From assembly GCA_036381235.1 (NCBI GenBank), contig DASVDE010000027.1:1-64000 (forward strand): DNA of 64,000 nucleotides, written 5' to 3'. The position numbers and the translations under genes were made by a program. The notes below the pieces were generated by a model, which was given only the letters and a program-made list of their open reading frames with translations, made no database searches and had not been told where the DNA came from. The DNA is from DASVDE01 sp036381235 (GTDB lineage: Bacteria; Actinomycetota; Thermoleophilia; Solirubrobacterales; 70-9). This document shows positions 56,002-63,499 of the stretch, piece by piece (within the stretch, counting starts at the first letter, position 1; every line of letters starts with the position of its first letter).

Positions 56002-57021
56002 CTAACCGCAGACCCAGGCACTAGGCCCGGAATCGGCCCAGATCTGGGCGGCGATCGCGTCCTGTTCTGCCTTAGACGCTTCGTGAGGAGCGCCCTTACC
56101 GCCGTAGAGGGCCCAGGTCGAAGGGAGGATCTGGTAGGCGCCGCCGGCCCCGCTGGAGGGGTTGACGGCGCTGTAGTTGCCACCCGACTCGCACATCACG
56201 ATGTCGGTGGGAATCGAGTACGGGCCCCCCAGCCAGCGTTCGACCGTCGCCTCGGCCGAGGCGCGGCTCGCCGCCTGCGCCGCCTCGATCTCCTCGACCC
56301 AGCCGCCGATCTGCGACTTAAGGGTCGCCAGCGAAGCCGAACGGGCAGCCGCAATCGACTGGAGATTGGCGGCCGCAGCCACGGCGCTTCGACGCACCGC
56401 GTCGATCTGAGAGCGGGCGGCGGCGAGTCGCGCGTTGTAGGCATCCACCCGCGCCTTCAGCTCGGCGACCAATTCCAGCTCGCGACGAACCGCGTTGCGC
56501 ACCTGCTCGACCCTGGCAGCCAGCTGAGAGTCGGAATCCTCTATCTGCTGCAGATACTCGGCGCTGGTCACCAGGCCGCCGAAATCCCCGGAGCCGAGCA
56601 CGACCTCGGCCGTCGTGGTCGAGCCGCTCTCATATATGGCAACGAGGCGCTGGGCCAGAGCCCGGCGGGATCGGCGCAAGCGCTTGCGCTCGACCGCCAG
56701 CCGCCGCTGCGAGCGTTTCACCTTCGCGCTCAGCTCTGCGGCGCGCTCCTCACCGGTGGCCAGCATGACACTGAGGCGCTGCTCTCGAGCCGACGCGGCG
56801 GCAGCCCGTTGCTCGGCCGCGGCCAGCTCGCTCTGCTTGGCCTGGAGGTCAGCGGCGAGCGCGCCGGCCTGGCTGCGCGCCTCCTGCACCTTCCCCTGGA
56901 GCGCATCGACATTCGCGGCGCCTGCCCAAGCGGAGGGCAGCAGTGCACACACAGAGACGGCTGCGCAAGCAAATGCCGCCAGCCGTCGACCTCCTGCCTC
57001 TGTCGCGTGGCTACGCGGCAT
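56002..57021 (-). CDS. secreted coiled-coil protein with Rpf-like transglycosylase domain
   Basis: A 339-aa exported protein. A signal peptide occupies about residues 1-34 (GGRRLAAFACAAVSVCALLPSAWAGA). A long coiled coil (about 38-225, rich in Ala/Gln/Glu/Arg, with FGGLVTSAEYLQQIED) resembles PcsB/EnvC-type peptidoglycan hydrolase regulators. The C-terminal 75 residues (IVMCESGGNYSAVNPSSGAGGAYQILPSTW) match the resuscitation-promoting factor lysozyme-like fold, with the catalytic Glu in CESGGNY. It would cleave peptidoglycan during growth or regrowth. ATG 57021 gives the best signal peptide. Confidence 0.82.
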   Translation of the reverse strand: MPRSHATEAGGRRLAAFACAAVSVCALLPSAWAGAANVDALQGKVQEARSQAGALAADLQAKQSELAAAEQRAAAASAREQRLSVMLATGEERAAELSAKVKRSQRRLAVERKRLRRSRRALAQRLVAIYESGSTTTAEVVLGSGDFGGLVTSAEYLQQIEDSDSQLAARVEQVRNAVRRELELVAELKARVDAYNARLAAARSQIDAVRRSAVAAAANLQSIAAARSASLATLKSQIGGWVEEIEAAQAASRASAEATVERWLGGPYSIPTDIVMCESGGNYSAVNPSSGAGGAYQILPSTWALYGGKGAPHEASKAEQDAIAAQIWADSGPSAWVCG

Positions 57022-57035
57022 GAAGCGGGCGAGAC

Positions 57036-57093
57036 TAGCGAACTTTGTTAGCGAACCCTCACAAGTTGCCCATAACTCGCAAGGAAACTTGCG
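57036..57093 (-). promoter_or_regulatory. direct repeats and hairpin upstream of the Rpf-like gene
   Basis: On the minus strand GTTCGCTA occurs twice (57056-57049 and 57043-57036), 13 bp apart, the nearer copy overlapping a possible -10 TAGTCT that lies 10 nt before the ATG. Further upstream CGCAAG-N4-CTTGCG (57078-57093) forms a perfect 6-bp stem. The repeats look like a two-site operator. I saw no match to the c-di-AMP riboswitch that precedes many actinobacterial rpf genes. Confidence 0.4.
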
Positions 57094-57112
57094 CCGCACC
57101 GCGCCCCTTCGG

Positions 57113-57165
57113 CCGGGTGTAACGCGTTAGACAGGACATAGCTGTCGAATGCGTTGCACCCCGGG
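57113..57165. repeat. palindromic repeat element, second copy of the 28519-28600 family
   Basis: CCGGGTGTAACGCGTT (57113-57128) is identical over 16 bases to 28520-28535. A partly matching inverse arm (AATGCGTTGCACCCCGG, 57148-57165) follows, and GACAG-N7-CTGTC forms an inner stem between them. The whole can fold as one long imperfect hairpin. It lies between the 50-aa membrane protein gene and the Rpf-like gene, where it might also terminate the argG transcript. Confidence 0.75.
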
Positions 57166-57167
57166 TA

Positions 57168-57320
57168 TCAGCCCTCGGGGACGTTGCGGGCGGCGAGGTA
57201 GGCGGCAACGCCGATCGCCACGACGGTAATCCCCATCCCGATGCGAATCGGGCGCCTGTAACGACGACGGGCGTAGGCGACGGCGAAACGGATCGCGGCC
57301 TTGCCGGCCTTGTTGTACAT
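57168..57320 (-). CDS. 50-aa single-span membrane protein downstream of argG
   Basis: A short frame, starting MYNKAGKAAIRFAVAYARRR and ending NVPEG, begins 2 bp after the argG stop and ends TGA. The first half is basic (RRRYRRPIR) and the second half is one hydrophobic helix (IGMGITVVAIGVAAYLAA, about 27-44), giving an N-in small membrane protein. Tight spacing to argG argues for translation. No family recognised; function unknown. A palindromic element follows its stop by 3 bp. Confidence 0.55.
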   Translation of the reverse strand: MYNKAGKAAIRFAVAYARRRYRRPIRIGMGITVVAIGVAAYLAARNVPEG

Positions 57321-57322
57321 GC

Positions 57323-58594
57323 CTACTCCTTTTCCCCGCGCTGCCTGATCCTATGCGCCATCCGCGACTGCAGCGACCAGAGCTCGATGAAGCCGGGCGA
57401 GGCAGACTGCGAGAAGAGCCCACCGGACTCGGCGAAGGAAGCGAGGTCGGCGTCGTAGACCGCGTTGGGGGATGAGCGGGTGACGACACGTGCGCTGCCC
57501 TTGTAGAGCTTGATGCCGATCTCCCCCGTCACCTGGGTATTCACGGCGTCCATATAGGCGTCGAGGTCGGAGCGCAGCGGCTCCCACCAGAGGCCGGCGT
57601 AGACGAGGTAGCCCCACTGCCGATCCAGCTCGGGCTTGAACTGGTTCTGGTGAATCGTGCCGACCAGCTTCTCCAGCTCCCTATGGGCGGTGAGCAGGAT
57701 CTCGGCCGCGGGCACCTCGTAGATGTCGCGCACCTTCAAGCCGACGATGCGATCCTCGATGTGGTCGACGATGCCGATGCCGTGACGGCAGCCGACCTCC
57801 GCTGTCCGTTCGAGCAGCTCGACCAAGCCCAGCCGTTCGCCATTCAGCGCAACCGGCACTCCCGACTCGAAGGAGACGGTGAGGACTTCGGCCTCGTCGG
57901 GAGCCTCCTCGGGCCGGGTTACCAGCTGAAAGACGTCGTCCTCGGGCGCGTGCCCAAGGTCCTCGATCCAGCGCCCCTCCGAGGAGCGCCCCCAGAGGTT
58001 GTCGTCGATCGAGTACGGCGCGACCTCGGTTCCCCCCTTGACCGGGATGCCGTGCTCTCGCGCGTAGGCGATCTCCTCCTCGCGACCCATCTGCCAGTCG
58101 CGCACCGGGGCGATCGTCTTCAACTCCGGCGCCAGTGTCGCGACCGTGGCCTCGATCCGCACTTGGTCGTTGCCCTTTCCGGTGCAGCCATGGGCGATCG
58201 TGTCGCAGCCGCTGGCCCGCGCCTGCTCGACGGCGAGCTGGGCGATCAGCGGCCGGCCCAGCGCCGTGAAGAGCGGATAGCCCCCGCCGTATAAGGCGTT
58301 CGCCTTGATCGCGGGGAGGATGAACTCCCCTGCGAATTGCTCGCGAGCGTCCACGACATGACACTCCAGCGCCCCCAGCCGCTTCGCCTTGTCCTCTATC
58401 ACCCCGTAATCCTCGCCCGGCTGGCCGAGATTTACGGTGAGGCAGACGACCTCGGCGTCGTAGGAATCCTGGATCCACTTCAGCATCACGCTCGTGTCGA
58501 GACCCCCCGAGTAGAGGAGGAGAACCCGTTTGACCTCGGCGGGATCGGCCTCATAGCCGGCGGTGCGGGGGTTGTTGGTGGGCTTCTCGGCCAT
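57323..58594 (-). CDS. argG: argininosuccinate synthase
   Basis: Joins citrulline and aspartate using ATP, the penultimate arginine step. The 423-aa protein has the N-type ATP-pyrophosphatase loop LLYSGGLDTSVMLKW, HGCTGKGNDQVRIE, the SIDDNLWGRSSEGRWIED specificity segment and KGSARVVTRSS near the C-terminus. This is the type of ArgG with the short N-terminal extension (about 20 extra residues here). ATG 58594 is chosen; a very long frame to 59839 is shadow of the divergent gene. No argH or other arg genes are adjacent. Confidence 0.95.
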   Translation of the reverse strand: MAEKPTNNPRTAGYEADPAEVKRVLLLYSGGLDTSVMLKWIQDSYDAEVVCLTVNLGQPGEDYGVIEDKAKRLGALECHVVDAREQFAGEFILPAIKANALYGGGYPLFTALGRPLIAQLAVEQARASGCDTIAHGCTGKGNDQVRIEATVATLAPELKTIAPVRDWQMGREEEIAYAREHGIPVKGGTEVAPYSIDDNLWGRSSEGRWIEDLGHAPEDDVFQLVTRPEEAPDEAEVLTVSFESGVPVALNGERLGLVELLERTAEVGCRHGIGIVDHIEDRIVGLKVRDIYEVPAAEILLTAHRELEKLVGTIHQNQFKPELDRQWGYLVYAGLWWEPLRSDLDAYMDAVNTQVTGEIGIKLYKGSARVVTRSSPNAVYDADLASFAESGGLFSQSASPGFIELWSLQSRMAHRIRQRGEKE

Positions 58595-58696
58595 CGGGCC
58601 GGAAGTCTCGCACGCCTGCGCGCCTGCGCGTCTTTGCGACTCCCGCCACTGCCAGACTCCCGTCCTCGCCTCTCGAGGCTTGAACCTCCCAGACCC

Positions 58697-59932
58697 ATGA
58701 CAAGCGCCCCGGATACTCCAGCACCCAGAGAGTGCGACCTCGCCATCGTCGGCGGGGGCATTCTCGGCATGGCCGTGGCGCGGGAGCTGTTGGCTCGGCG
58801 GCCGGGAGCGCGCCTCTGCGTGCTGGAAGCAGAAGATCGGATCGGCCGTCACCAGACAGGGCACTCCAGCGGCGTCATCCATGCCGGCATCTACTACGAG
58901 CCAGGTTCGCTGAAGGCGCGGCTGTGCGTCGAAGGCGCGCGATCGCTGTATGCCTACTGCGAAGAACGGGAGATCCCCCATGAGCGCTCGGGAAAGCTCG
59001 TGGTGGCGACGACGGAAGGTGAGCTGGATCGCCTCGACGACCTGGAACGGCGCGGCCGGGCCAACGAGGTCCCGGGACTGCGGCGACTTGCCGGCGAGGA
59101 GATCGCGGAGATCGAGCCCCATGCTCGCGGCGTCGCCGCCCTGCATTCCCCGGCCACCGGGGTCGTCGACTTCGTCCGGGTCGCAGAGGCCTACCGGGAG
59201 GACGTAACCCGGGCCGGCGGGACCATCCACCTGGGAACCGCGGTCACCGGAGCGGCCCCGGACACGGGGAGCATCGCCCTCACCCACTCGCACGGCGTCA
59301 CGGCCGCGGCCACGGCGGTCTTCTGCGCCGGCCTGTGGTCGGATCGGCTCGCGGTGTCCTGCGGCGCGCCCGCCGACCCGCGGATCGTCCCCTTTCGCGG
59401 GGGCTACCTGCGACTTAAACCAGCGGAAGCGGAGCTGATCCGCGCCAACGTCTACCCGGTTCCCGAGCCGGACCTCCCGTTCTTGGGCGCCCACCTGACC
59501 CGGGCCCTGAACGGGGAGGTGCTGATAGGGCCGAGCGCCCTGATGGCACCCGCGCGCGATGCCTATCGCCTCAGCACGATCCGAGCCCGCGACCTGGGGC
59601 AAACGCTCGGCTGGCCCGGGACCTGGCGACTGGCTCGCCGCCACTGGCGAGCGGGCCTGAAGGAGATCCACCACGCCGCCAGCCGCAGATCCTTCGTCGC
59701 CGAGGCGGCGCGCCTTGTCCCACAGCTGAGAGGAGCCAGGGTCACAGCGGGCCCCGCCGGCATCCGGGCGCAAGCTTTGGGACGAAACGGGGATTTGGTC
59801 GACGACTTCGTCGTCCACCGCACCGAGCGGGCCATACACATCCGCAACGCCCCCTCCCCCGCCGCCACTTCCTCGCTGGCTCTGGCTCGGCTGATCTCCG
59901 ATGAGGTTGAGGCCCTGGAGCGGGCCAGGTAG
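58697..59932 (+). CDS. lhgO: FAD-dependent oxidoreductase, L-2-hydroxyglutarate oxidase-like
   Basis: A 411-aa DAO-superfamily flavoprotein. It has the N-terminal DLAIVGGGILGMAVARELLARRPGARLCVLEAEDRIGRHQTGHSSGVIHAGIYY signature (read in parts), which is characteristic of LhgO/YgaF (HQTGHNSGVIHAGIYY in E. coli). Later it has VFCAGLWSDRLA and PFRGGYLRL, and a C-terminal IRNAPSPAATSSLALARLI. LhgO oxidises L-2-hydroxyglutarate to 2-oxoglutarate and passes electrons to the quinone pool. Related dehydrogenases exist for other 2-hydroxy acids. It is divergent from argG with 102 bp between and is followed by the sortase gene at 16 bp. Confidence 0.85.
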   Translation: MTSAPDTPAPRECDLAIVGGGILGMAVARELLARRPGARLCVLEAEDRIGRHQTGHSSGVIHAGIYYEPGSLKARLCVEGARSLYAYCEEREIPHERSGKLVVATTEGELDRLDDLERRGRANEVPGLRRLAGEEIAEIEPHARGVAALHSPATGVVDFVRVAEAYREDVTRAGGTIHLGTAVTGAAPDTGSIALTHSHGVTAAATAVFCAGLWSDRLAVSCGAPADPRIVPFRGGYLRLKPAEAELIRANVYPVPEPDLPFLGAHLTRALNGEVLIGPSALMAPARDAYRLSTIRARDLGQTLGWPGTWRLARRHWRAGLKEIHHAASRRSFVAEAARLVPQLRGARVTAGPAGIRAQALGRNGDLVDDFVVHRTERAIHIRNAPSPAATSSLALARLISDEVEALERAR

Positions 59933-59948
59933 GTGTCAAACTCCAGTG

Positions 59949-60635
59949 ATGAAGCGCTTGGGTCGCATCGTCTCGATCATGCTCATCACCGCCGGCTTGG
60001 TGGTCCTCGCCGACGTGGGCATAACCCTGGCCTACAGGGAGCCGCTCTCCTCGATATACGGCTCGATCAAGCAGGGCGAAGTGGCCGACCAGCTGCAGAG
60101 CCTCGAAGCGAAGTACCCGACCCCCAGCGACCGGCGCGCCGTGGCAGACGTAAAGCTGCAACAGCGCAGAATCGAGATCCTGGCGCGGCGGTTCGCCCAC
60201 CAGGTCGACACCGGCGACGCCATCGGCCGGATCATCGCCCCGTCGATGGACGGCCTGGACATAGTGGTCGTACAGGGGACCGATAGCACCAGCCTCAAGA
60301 AGGGGCCCGGCCATTACCCCGAGACGCCCTTCCCGGGCCAGGGAGGCACGGTCGGCATCGCCGGCCATCGCACCACATATTTGGCGCCCTTCCGGCATAT
60401 CGACTCGGTCGAGAGAGGCGATCGCATCGTCCTGCGGATGCCCTACGCCACGTTCACCTATCGCGTACAGAAAACCGCGATCGTCGATCCGAGCGACGTT
60501 GGAATCGTCAAAGCCGTCGGCTACGAGAGGCTCGTGCTGAGCGCCTGCAACCCCCTGTACAGCGCTGCGGAGCGCTACATAGTCTTCGCGAAGTTGACCC
60601 GCCAGAGGATGGCGGACGGCGAGTCATCGACCTAA
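59949..60635 (+). CDS. class E-like sortase
   Basis: Membrane-anchored transpeptidase, 228 aa. One N-terminal membrane helix (about 5-28, GRIVSIMLITAGLVVLADVGITLAY) precedes an extracytoplasmic helical stalk and the sortase barrel. The catalytic triad is readable: His in TVGIAGHRTTY, Cys in LVLSACNP and Arg in AERYIVFAKL. The domain layout is that of actinobacterial class E/D sortases, which attach surface proteins to the cell wall. No LPxTG- or LAxTG-bearing protein is recognisable in the window, so it is an orphan here. ATG 59949 fits the anchor helix. Confidence 0.85.
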   Translation: MKRLGRIVSIMLITAGLVVLADVGITLAYREPLSSIYGSIKQGEVADQLQSLEAKYPTPSDRRAVADVKLQQRRIEILARRFAHQVDTGDAIGRIIAPSMDGLDIVVVQGTDSTSLKKGPGHYPETPFPGQGGTVGIAGHRTTYLAPFRHIDSVERGDRIVLRMPYATFTYRVQKTAIVDPSDVGIVKAVGYERLVLSACNPLYSAAERYIVFAKLTRQRMADGESST

Positions 60636-60655
60636 AGGCTTGTAGGCGACGAGCG

Positions 60656-61651
60656 TCAAGCTCTGGAGCCTGAGCGCCGCGCCTGCAGGCGACGCCAGCG
60701 GGCGGTGCGCAGCTTCGCCACCGCCTTGCGCATCGGGGGCCCGCCGAACCCGACCAGCGCCGCCGGCATGAACCGGCGGTCTCGAACGATCACCGACAGG
60801 TCGTTATGCATCGCGCGCCGCAGGGCCTGACGGGCCGCCTTCGCATCGCCCTCCTGAGCGCGATCAAGGGACTCCGAGAGCTCGATACGAGCCAGGCGCG
60901 CGCGCCTTTCTTCTTCACTCAGACGCAGATCGGGAGCCAGTGAGGAAACGAGCTCATCGGCGTGTTCGAGCATCCGGCGAAAATCGCGAGCGCGGCCGGG
61001 GCGAAAGGACATCTGCAGATCATGGGCGCGATATTGAGCGTCTTCGGCATCTATGCAGCCAACCCCGGTGTTGAGCACGACCCGCAGCCAAAGCTCCCAA
61101 TCGAAGACCCGCGGGAAGTCTTCGTCCAGCCATGGACCCGCAGCTTCCAATGCGGTGCGCCGCAACAGCGCGCAATGCATGACGTCGACAACGGGCCGAC
61201 GTTGCATCTCGGGCACTATCCAGTCGGGGGGCACCATCCCCTCCTTAAAAGGGGCTGGAAAGCGCGCTGTCTCAACCCCCCGTTCGTCAATGTCTGCATG
61301 ACCGGAGATGACGAGCCCGCAATCGGGATGGGCTTCGAGGAAATCGATACGGCGGCGCAGGAAATCCGCCTCCCAACGGTCGTCATCGTGAAGAAAGGCA
61401 AAGAAGGGCGCCGTGCCGGCCTGGATCAGCGCCGTCATCACTCCCGGGGCAGAAATCGGCTCGACCTTGCGATAGTCGACCCTGCCGTCTTCCAGCAACG
61501 GTTGCAGCACCTGCTCGATCCGGCTGTCGCCTGAATCGTCGAAGATAAAAAGCCTGAGATCCCGGTGGCTCTGCGCGAGGACCGACCTGACGGCATCCTC
61601 GAGGAACCGAGGCTCACCGTGAGCCGGCATCCCAACGTCGACGAGCGACAT
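60656..61651 (-). CDS. GT2 family glycosyltransferase
   Basis: A 331-aa soluble GT-A enzyme. It opens with VDVGMPAHGEPRFLEDAVRSVLAQSHRDLRLFIFDDSGD, has the metal-binding FLHDDDRWEADFL (DxD) and a middle FDWELWLRVVLNTG acceptor region. The C-terminal 90 residues are helical and basic (LRTARWRRLQARRSG). Likely role is adding a sugar to a surface polysaccharide or glycolipid, given the neighbouring sugar-nucleotide genes. Donor and acceptor cannot be told. It is divergent from the nucleotidyltransferase gene. Confidence 0.85.
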   Translation of the reverse strand: MSLVDVGMPAHGEPRFLEDAVRSVLAQSHRDLRLFIFDDSGDSRIEQVLQPLLEDGRVDYRKVEPISAPGVMTALIQAGTAPFFAFLHDDDRWEADFLRRRIDFLEAHPDCGLVISGHADIDERGVETARFPAPFKEGMVPPDWIVPEMQRRPVVDVMHCALLRRTALEAAGPWLDEDFPRVFDWELWLRVVLNTGVGCIDAEDAQYRAHDLQMSFRPGRARDFRRMLEHADELVSSLAPDLRLSEEERRARLARIELSESLDRAQEGDAKAARQALRRAMHNDLSVIVRDRRFMPAALVGFGGPPMRKAVAKLRTARWRRLQARRSGSRA

Positions 61652-61772
61652 GGCCTTATTACCCGGGGCAGCGATGACGCCAGCCTATCGCCGGGCCAGA
61701 CGGTCAGGCCATAATCTAACCGACCCATTCATGACTCAAGGAGACGAACGCAGCGCCGAGAACCCTAGGGCC

Positions 61773-62531
61773 ATGTCGAGTCGCGCGGTCATCCTTGCCG
61801 GAGGGAAAGGCTCACGCCTCAGTCCTTACACGACCGTGTTGCCCAAGCCGCTGCTGCCGATCGGCGATCGCGCCATTCTCGACGTCGTCGTCCGCCAACT
61901 GGCCGGCTATGGCTTCCACGACCTGACCCTCGCGGTCGGCTATCTGTCCCACCTGATCAAGGCCGTCATGGGCGACGGCTCCGAGCACGGCGTGCGGATC
62001 GAGTACCACGAGGAAGGCGAGCCCTTGGGAACCGTCGGGCCGTTGGCGACGATCGACGGGCTCGAGGACACCTTCCTTGCGATGAACGGCGACGTCCTGA
62101 CCTCGCTCGACTACTCGCACCTGATCGACGCTCACCGCAAGGGCGGGCACGCGCTGACCATCGCCTCTCACCAGCGAACGGTTCACATCGACTACGGCGT
62201 GCTGCGCGTCGACGATTTGGGCGACGGTGAAACCAACCCCATCGTCGGATTCGAGGAAAAGCCGGAACTGCCATATGTAGTGAGCATGGGCGTCTACGCG
62301 TTCGAGCCGCGCGCTCTCGACCTAGTCGAGCCGGGCACCTACTCGGACATCCCAGACTTGGTCCTGAAGCTGATCGACGCCGGTGAGTCGGTGGGTTCCT
62401 ACCTCTTCGACGGCTACTGGCTCGACATCGGCCGTCACGACGACTATGAGCTTGCAATCGAGCAATACGAGGAGCTGAAGCCAATGCTGCTGAAGGAAGA
62501 GCCGACCGCGACCACCGAGCCGACGTCGTGA
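61773..62531 (+). CDS. sugar-phosphate nucleotidyltransferase
   Basis: Makes an NDP-sugar from a sugar-1-phosphate. The protein has the signature AVILAGGKGSRLSPYTTVLPKPLLPIGDRAILDVVVRQL (in parts), the GTVGPLATI segment and AMNGDVLTSLD metal site, and GYWLDIGRHDDYELAIEQ at the C-terminus. It resembles glucose- or mannose-1-phosphate transferases involved in polysaccharide synthesis. The start is uncertain: ATG 61773 (252 aa) fits the family; ATG 61731 would add 14 residues and lies 13 nt after TAATCT, a possible leaderless promoter. The stop overlaps the next gene as GTGA. Confidence 0.85.
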   Translation: MSSRAVILAGGKGSRLSPYTTVLPKPLLPIGDRAILDVVVRQLAGYGFHDLTLAVGYLSHLIKAVMGDGSEHGVRIEYHEEGEPLGTVGPLATIDGLEDTFLAMNGDVLTSLDYSHLIDAHRKGGHALTIASHQRTVHIDYGVLRVDDLGDGETNPIVGFEEKPELPYVVSMGVYAFEPRALDLVEPGTYSDIPDLVLKLIDAGESVGSYLFDGYWLDIGRHDDYELAIEQYEELKPMLLKEEPTATTEPTS

Positions 62532-63499
62532 TCGTCACCGTTACCGGCGGAGCCGGATATGTCGGAGCGCTTGTCGTCGATGAGCTGCTCGCCGCTGGAC
62601 ACGACGCGCGCGTGCTGGACAGCCTCCTTCACGGTCAGGAAGCCGTAGCGGCCGACCTGGAGCAGCGCGGCGTCGAGTTGATTCGGGGTGACGTCCGCGA
62701 CGATGACGCGCGGCGCCGTGCTCTGAAAGGCGCCGATGCTGTCGTTCACCTTGCCGCGATAGTCGGCGACCCCGCCTGCGCCCAAGACCCGGAGCTCTCG
62801 CACGAAGTCAACGTCGAGGGAAGCCAGAGGGTCATCGAGGACGCGCGCGAGCTGGGCGTCGAGCGACTCGTGTTCGCCTCCACCTGCTCCAACTACGGAC
62901 GCATGGCCGATCCAAGCGTCCCGATCGACGAGACCGGCGAGCTGAGGCCGGTCTCCCTCTACGCGGAGCAGAAGGTGGGTATAGAGAAGTCTCTCCTGGG
63001 AGGGGCCGACAACGGGCTGGCGCCGACCTGCCTGCGCTTCGCAACCGTCTACGGGGTCGGCCCGCGGATGCGGTTCGACCTGACCGTCAACGAGTTCACC
63101 CGCGACCTTTGGGCCGGCCGGGAGCTGGAGGTATTCGGAGAGCGCTTCTGGCGTCCTTACATTCACGTCCGCGATGCCGCGCGCGCTGTGGTCACGGTGC
63201 TCGGCACGCCCGCCGAGGCAGTCGCGGGCGAAGTCTTCAATGTGGGCCGATCCGACGAGAACCACCGCAAGCTCGACCTCGTCGAGATGATCACGGAAAG
63301 GCTCGGCCGCGGCGATGTCGTGTTCGTCAGCCGTGACGAGGACCCCCGCGACTACAAGGTTTCGTTCGACAAGATCAAGGCAACGCTGGGCTTCGAACCC
63401 GAGCGTCGGGTCCCGGACGGAATCGACGAGACCATCGTCGCGCTGGAAGAAGAGCGCTTCGGCGACCCGTTTGACCCGCGCTACTCGAACACCTCGTGA
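62528..63499 (+). CDS. NAD-dependent sugar epimerase/dehydratase
   Basis: Extended SDR of 323 aa: TVTGGAGYVGALVVDELLAAGHDARVLDSLLHG (NAD motif), VVHLAAIVGDPACA, FASTCSNYG and the YAEQKVGIE catalytic pair (Y-x3-K), then RFATVYGVGPRMRFDLTVNEF and RPYIHVRDAARA. The pattern is that of NDP-sugar epimerases and reductases; the FASTCSNYG variant is frequent in nucleotide-sugar enzymes of capsule clusters. The exact sugar is unknown. Start GTG overlaps the previous stop and the stop overlaps the flippase start, both as GTGA, so these genes form one operon. Confidence 0.87.
   Translation: MIVTVTGGAGYVGALVVDELLAAGHDARVLDSLLHGQEAVAADLEQRGVELIRGDVRDDDARRRALKGADAVVHLAAIVGDPACAQDPELSHEVNVEGSQRVIEDARELGVERLVFASTCSNYGRMADPSVPIDETGELRPVSLYAEQKVGIEKSLLGGADNGLAPTCLRFATVYGVGPRMRFDLTVNEFTRDLWAGRELEVFGERFWRPYIHVRDAARAVVTVLGTPAEAVAGEVFNVGRSDENHRKLDLVEMITERLGRGDVVFVSRDEDPRDYKVSFDKIKATLGFEPERRVPDGIDETIVALEEERFGDPFDPRYSNTS

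Noticed and set aside
57022..57112. c-di-AMP (ydaO-type) riboswitch before the Rpf-like gene
   Set aside because: I compared the leader from memory with the conserved riboswitch core and saw no match; only one small stem and direct repeats are present. An Infernal search against Rfam would settle it.
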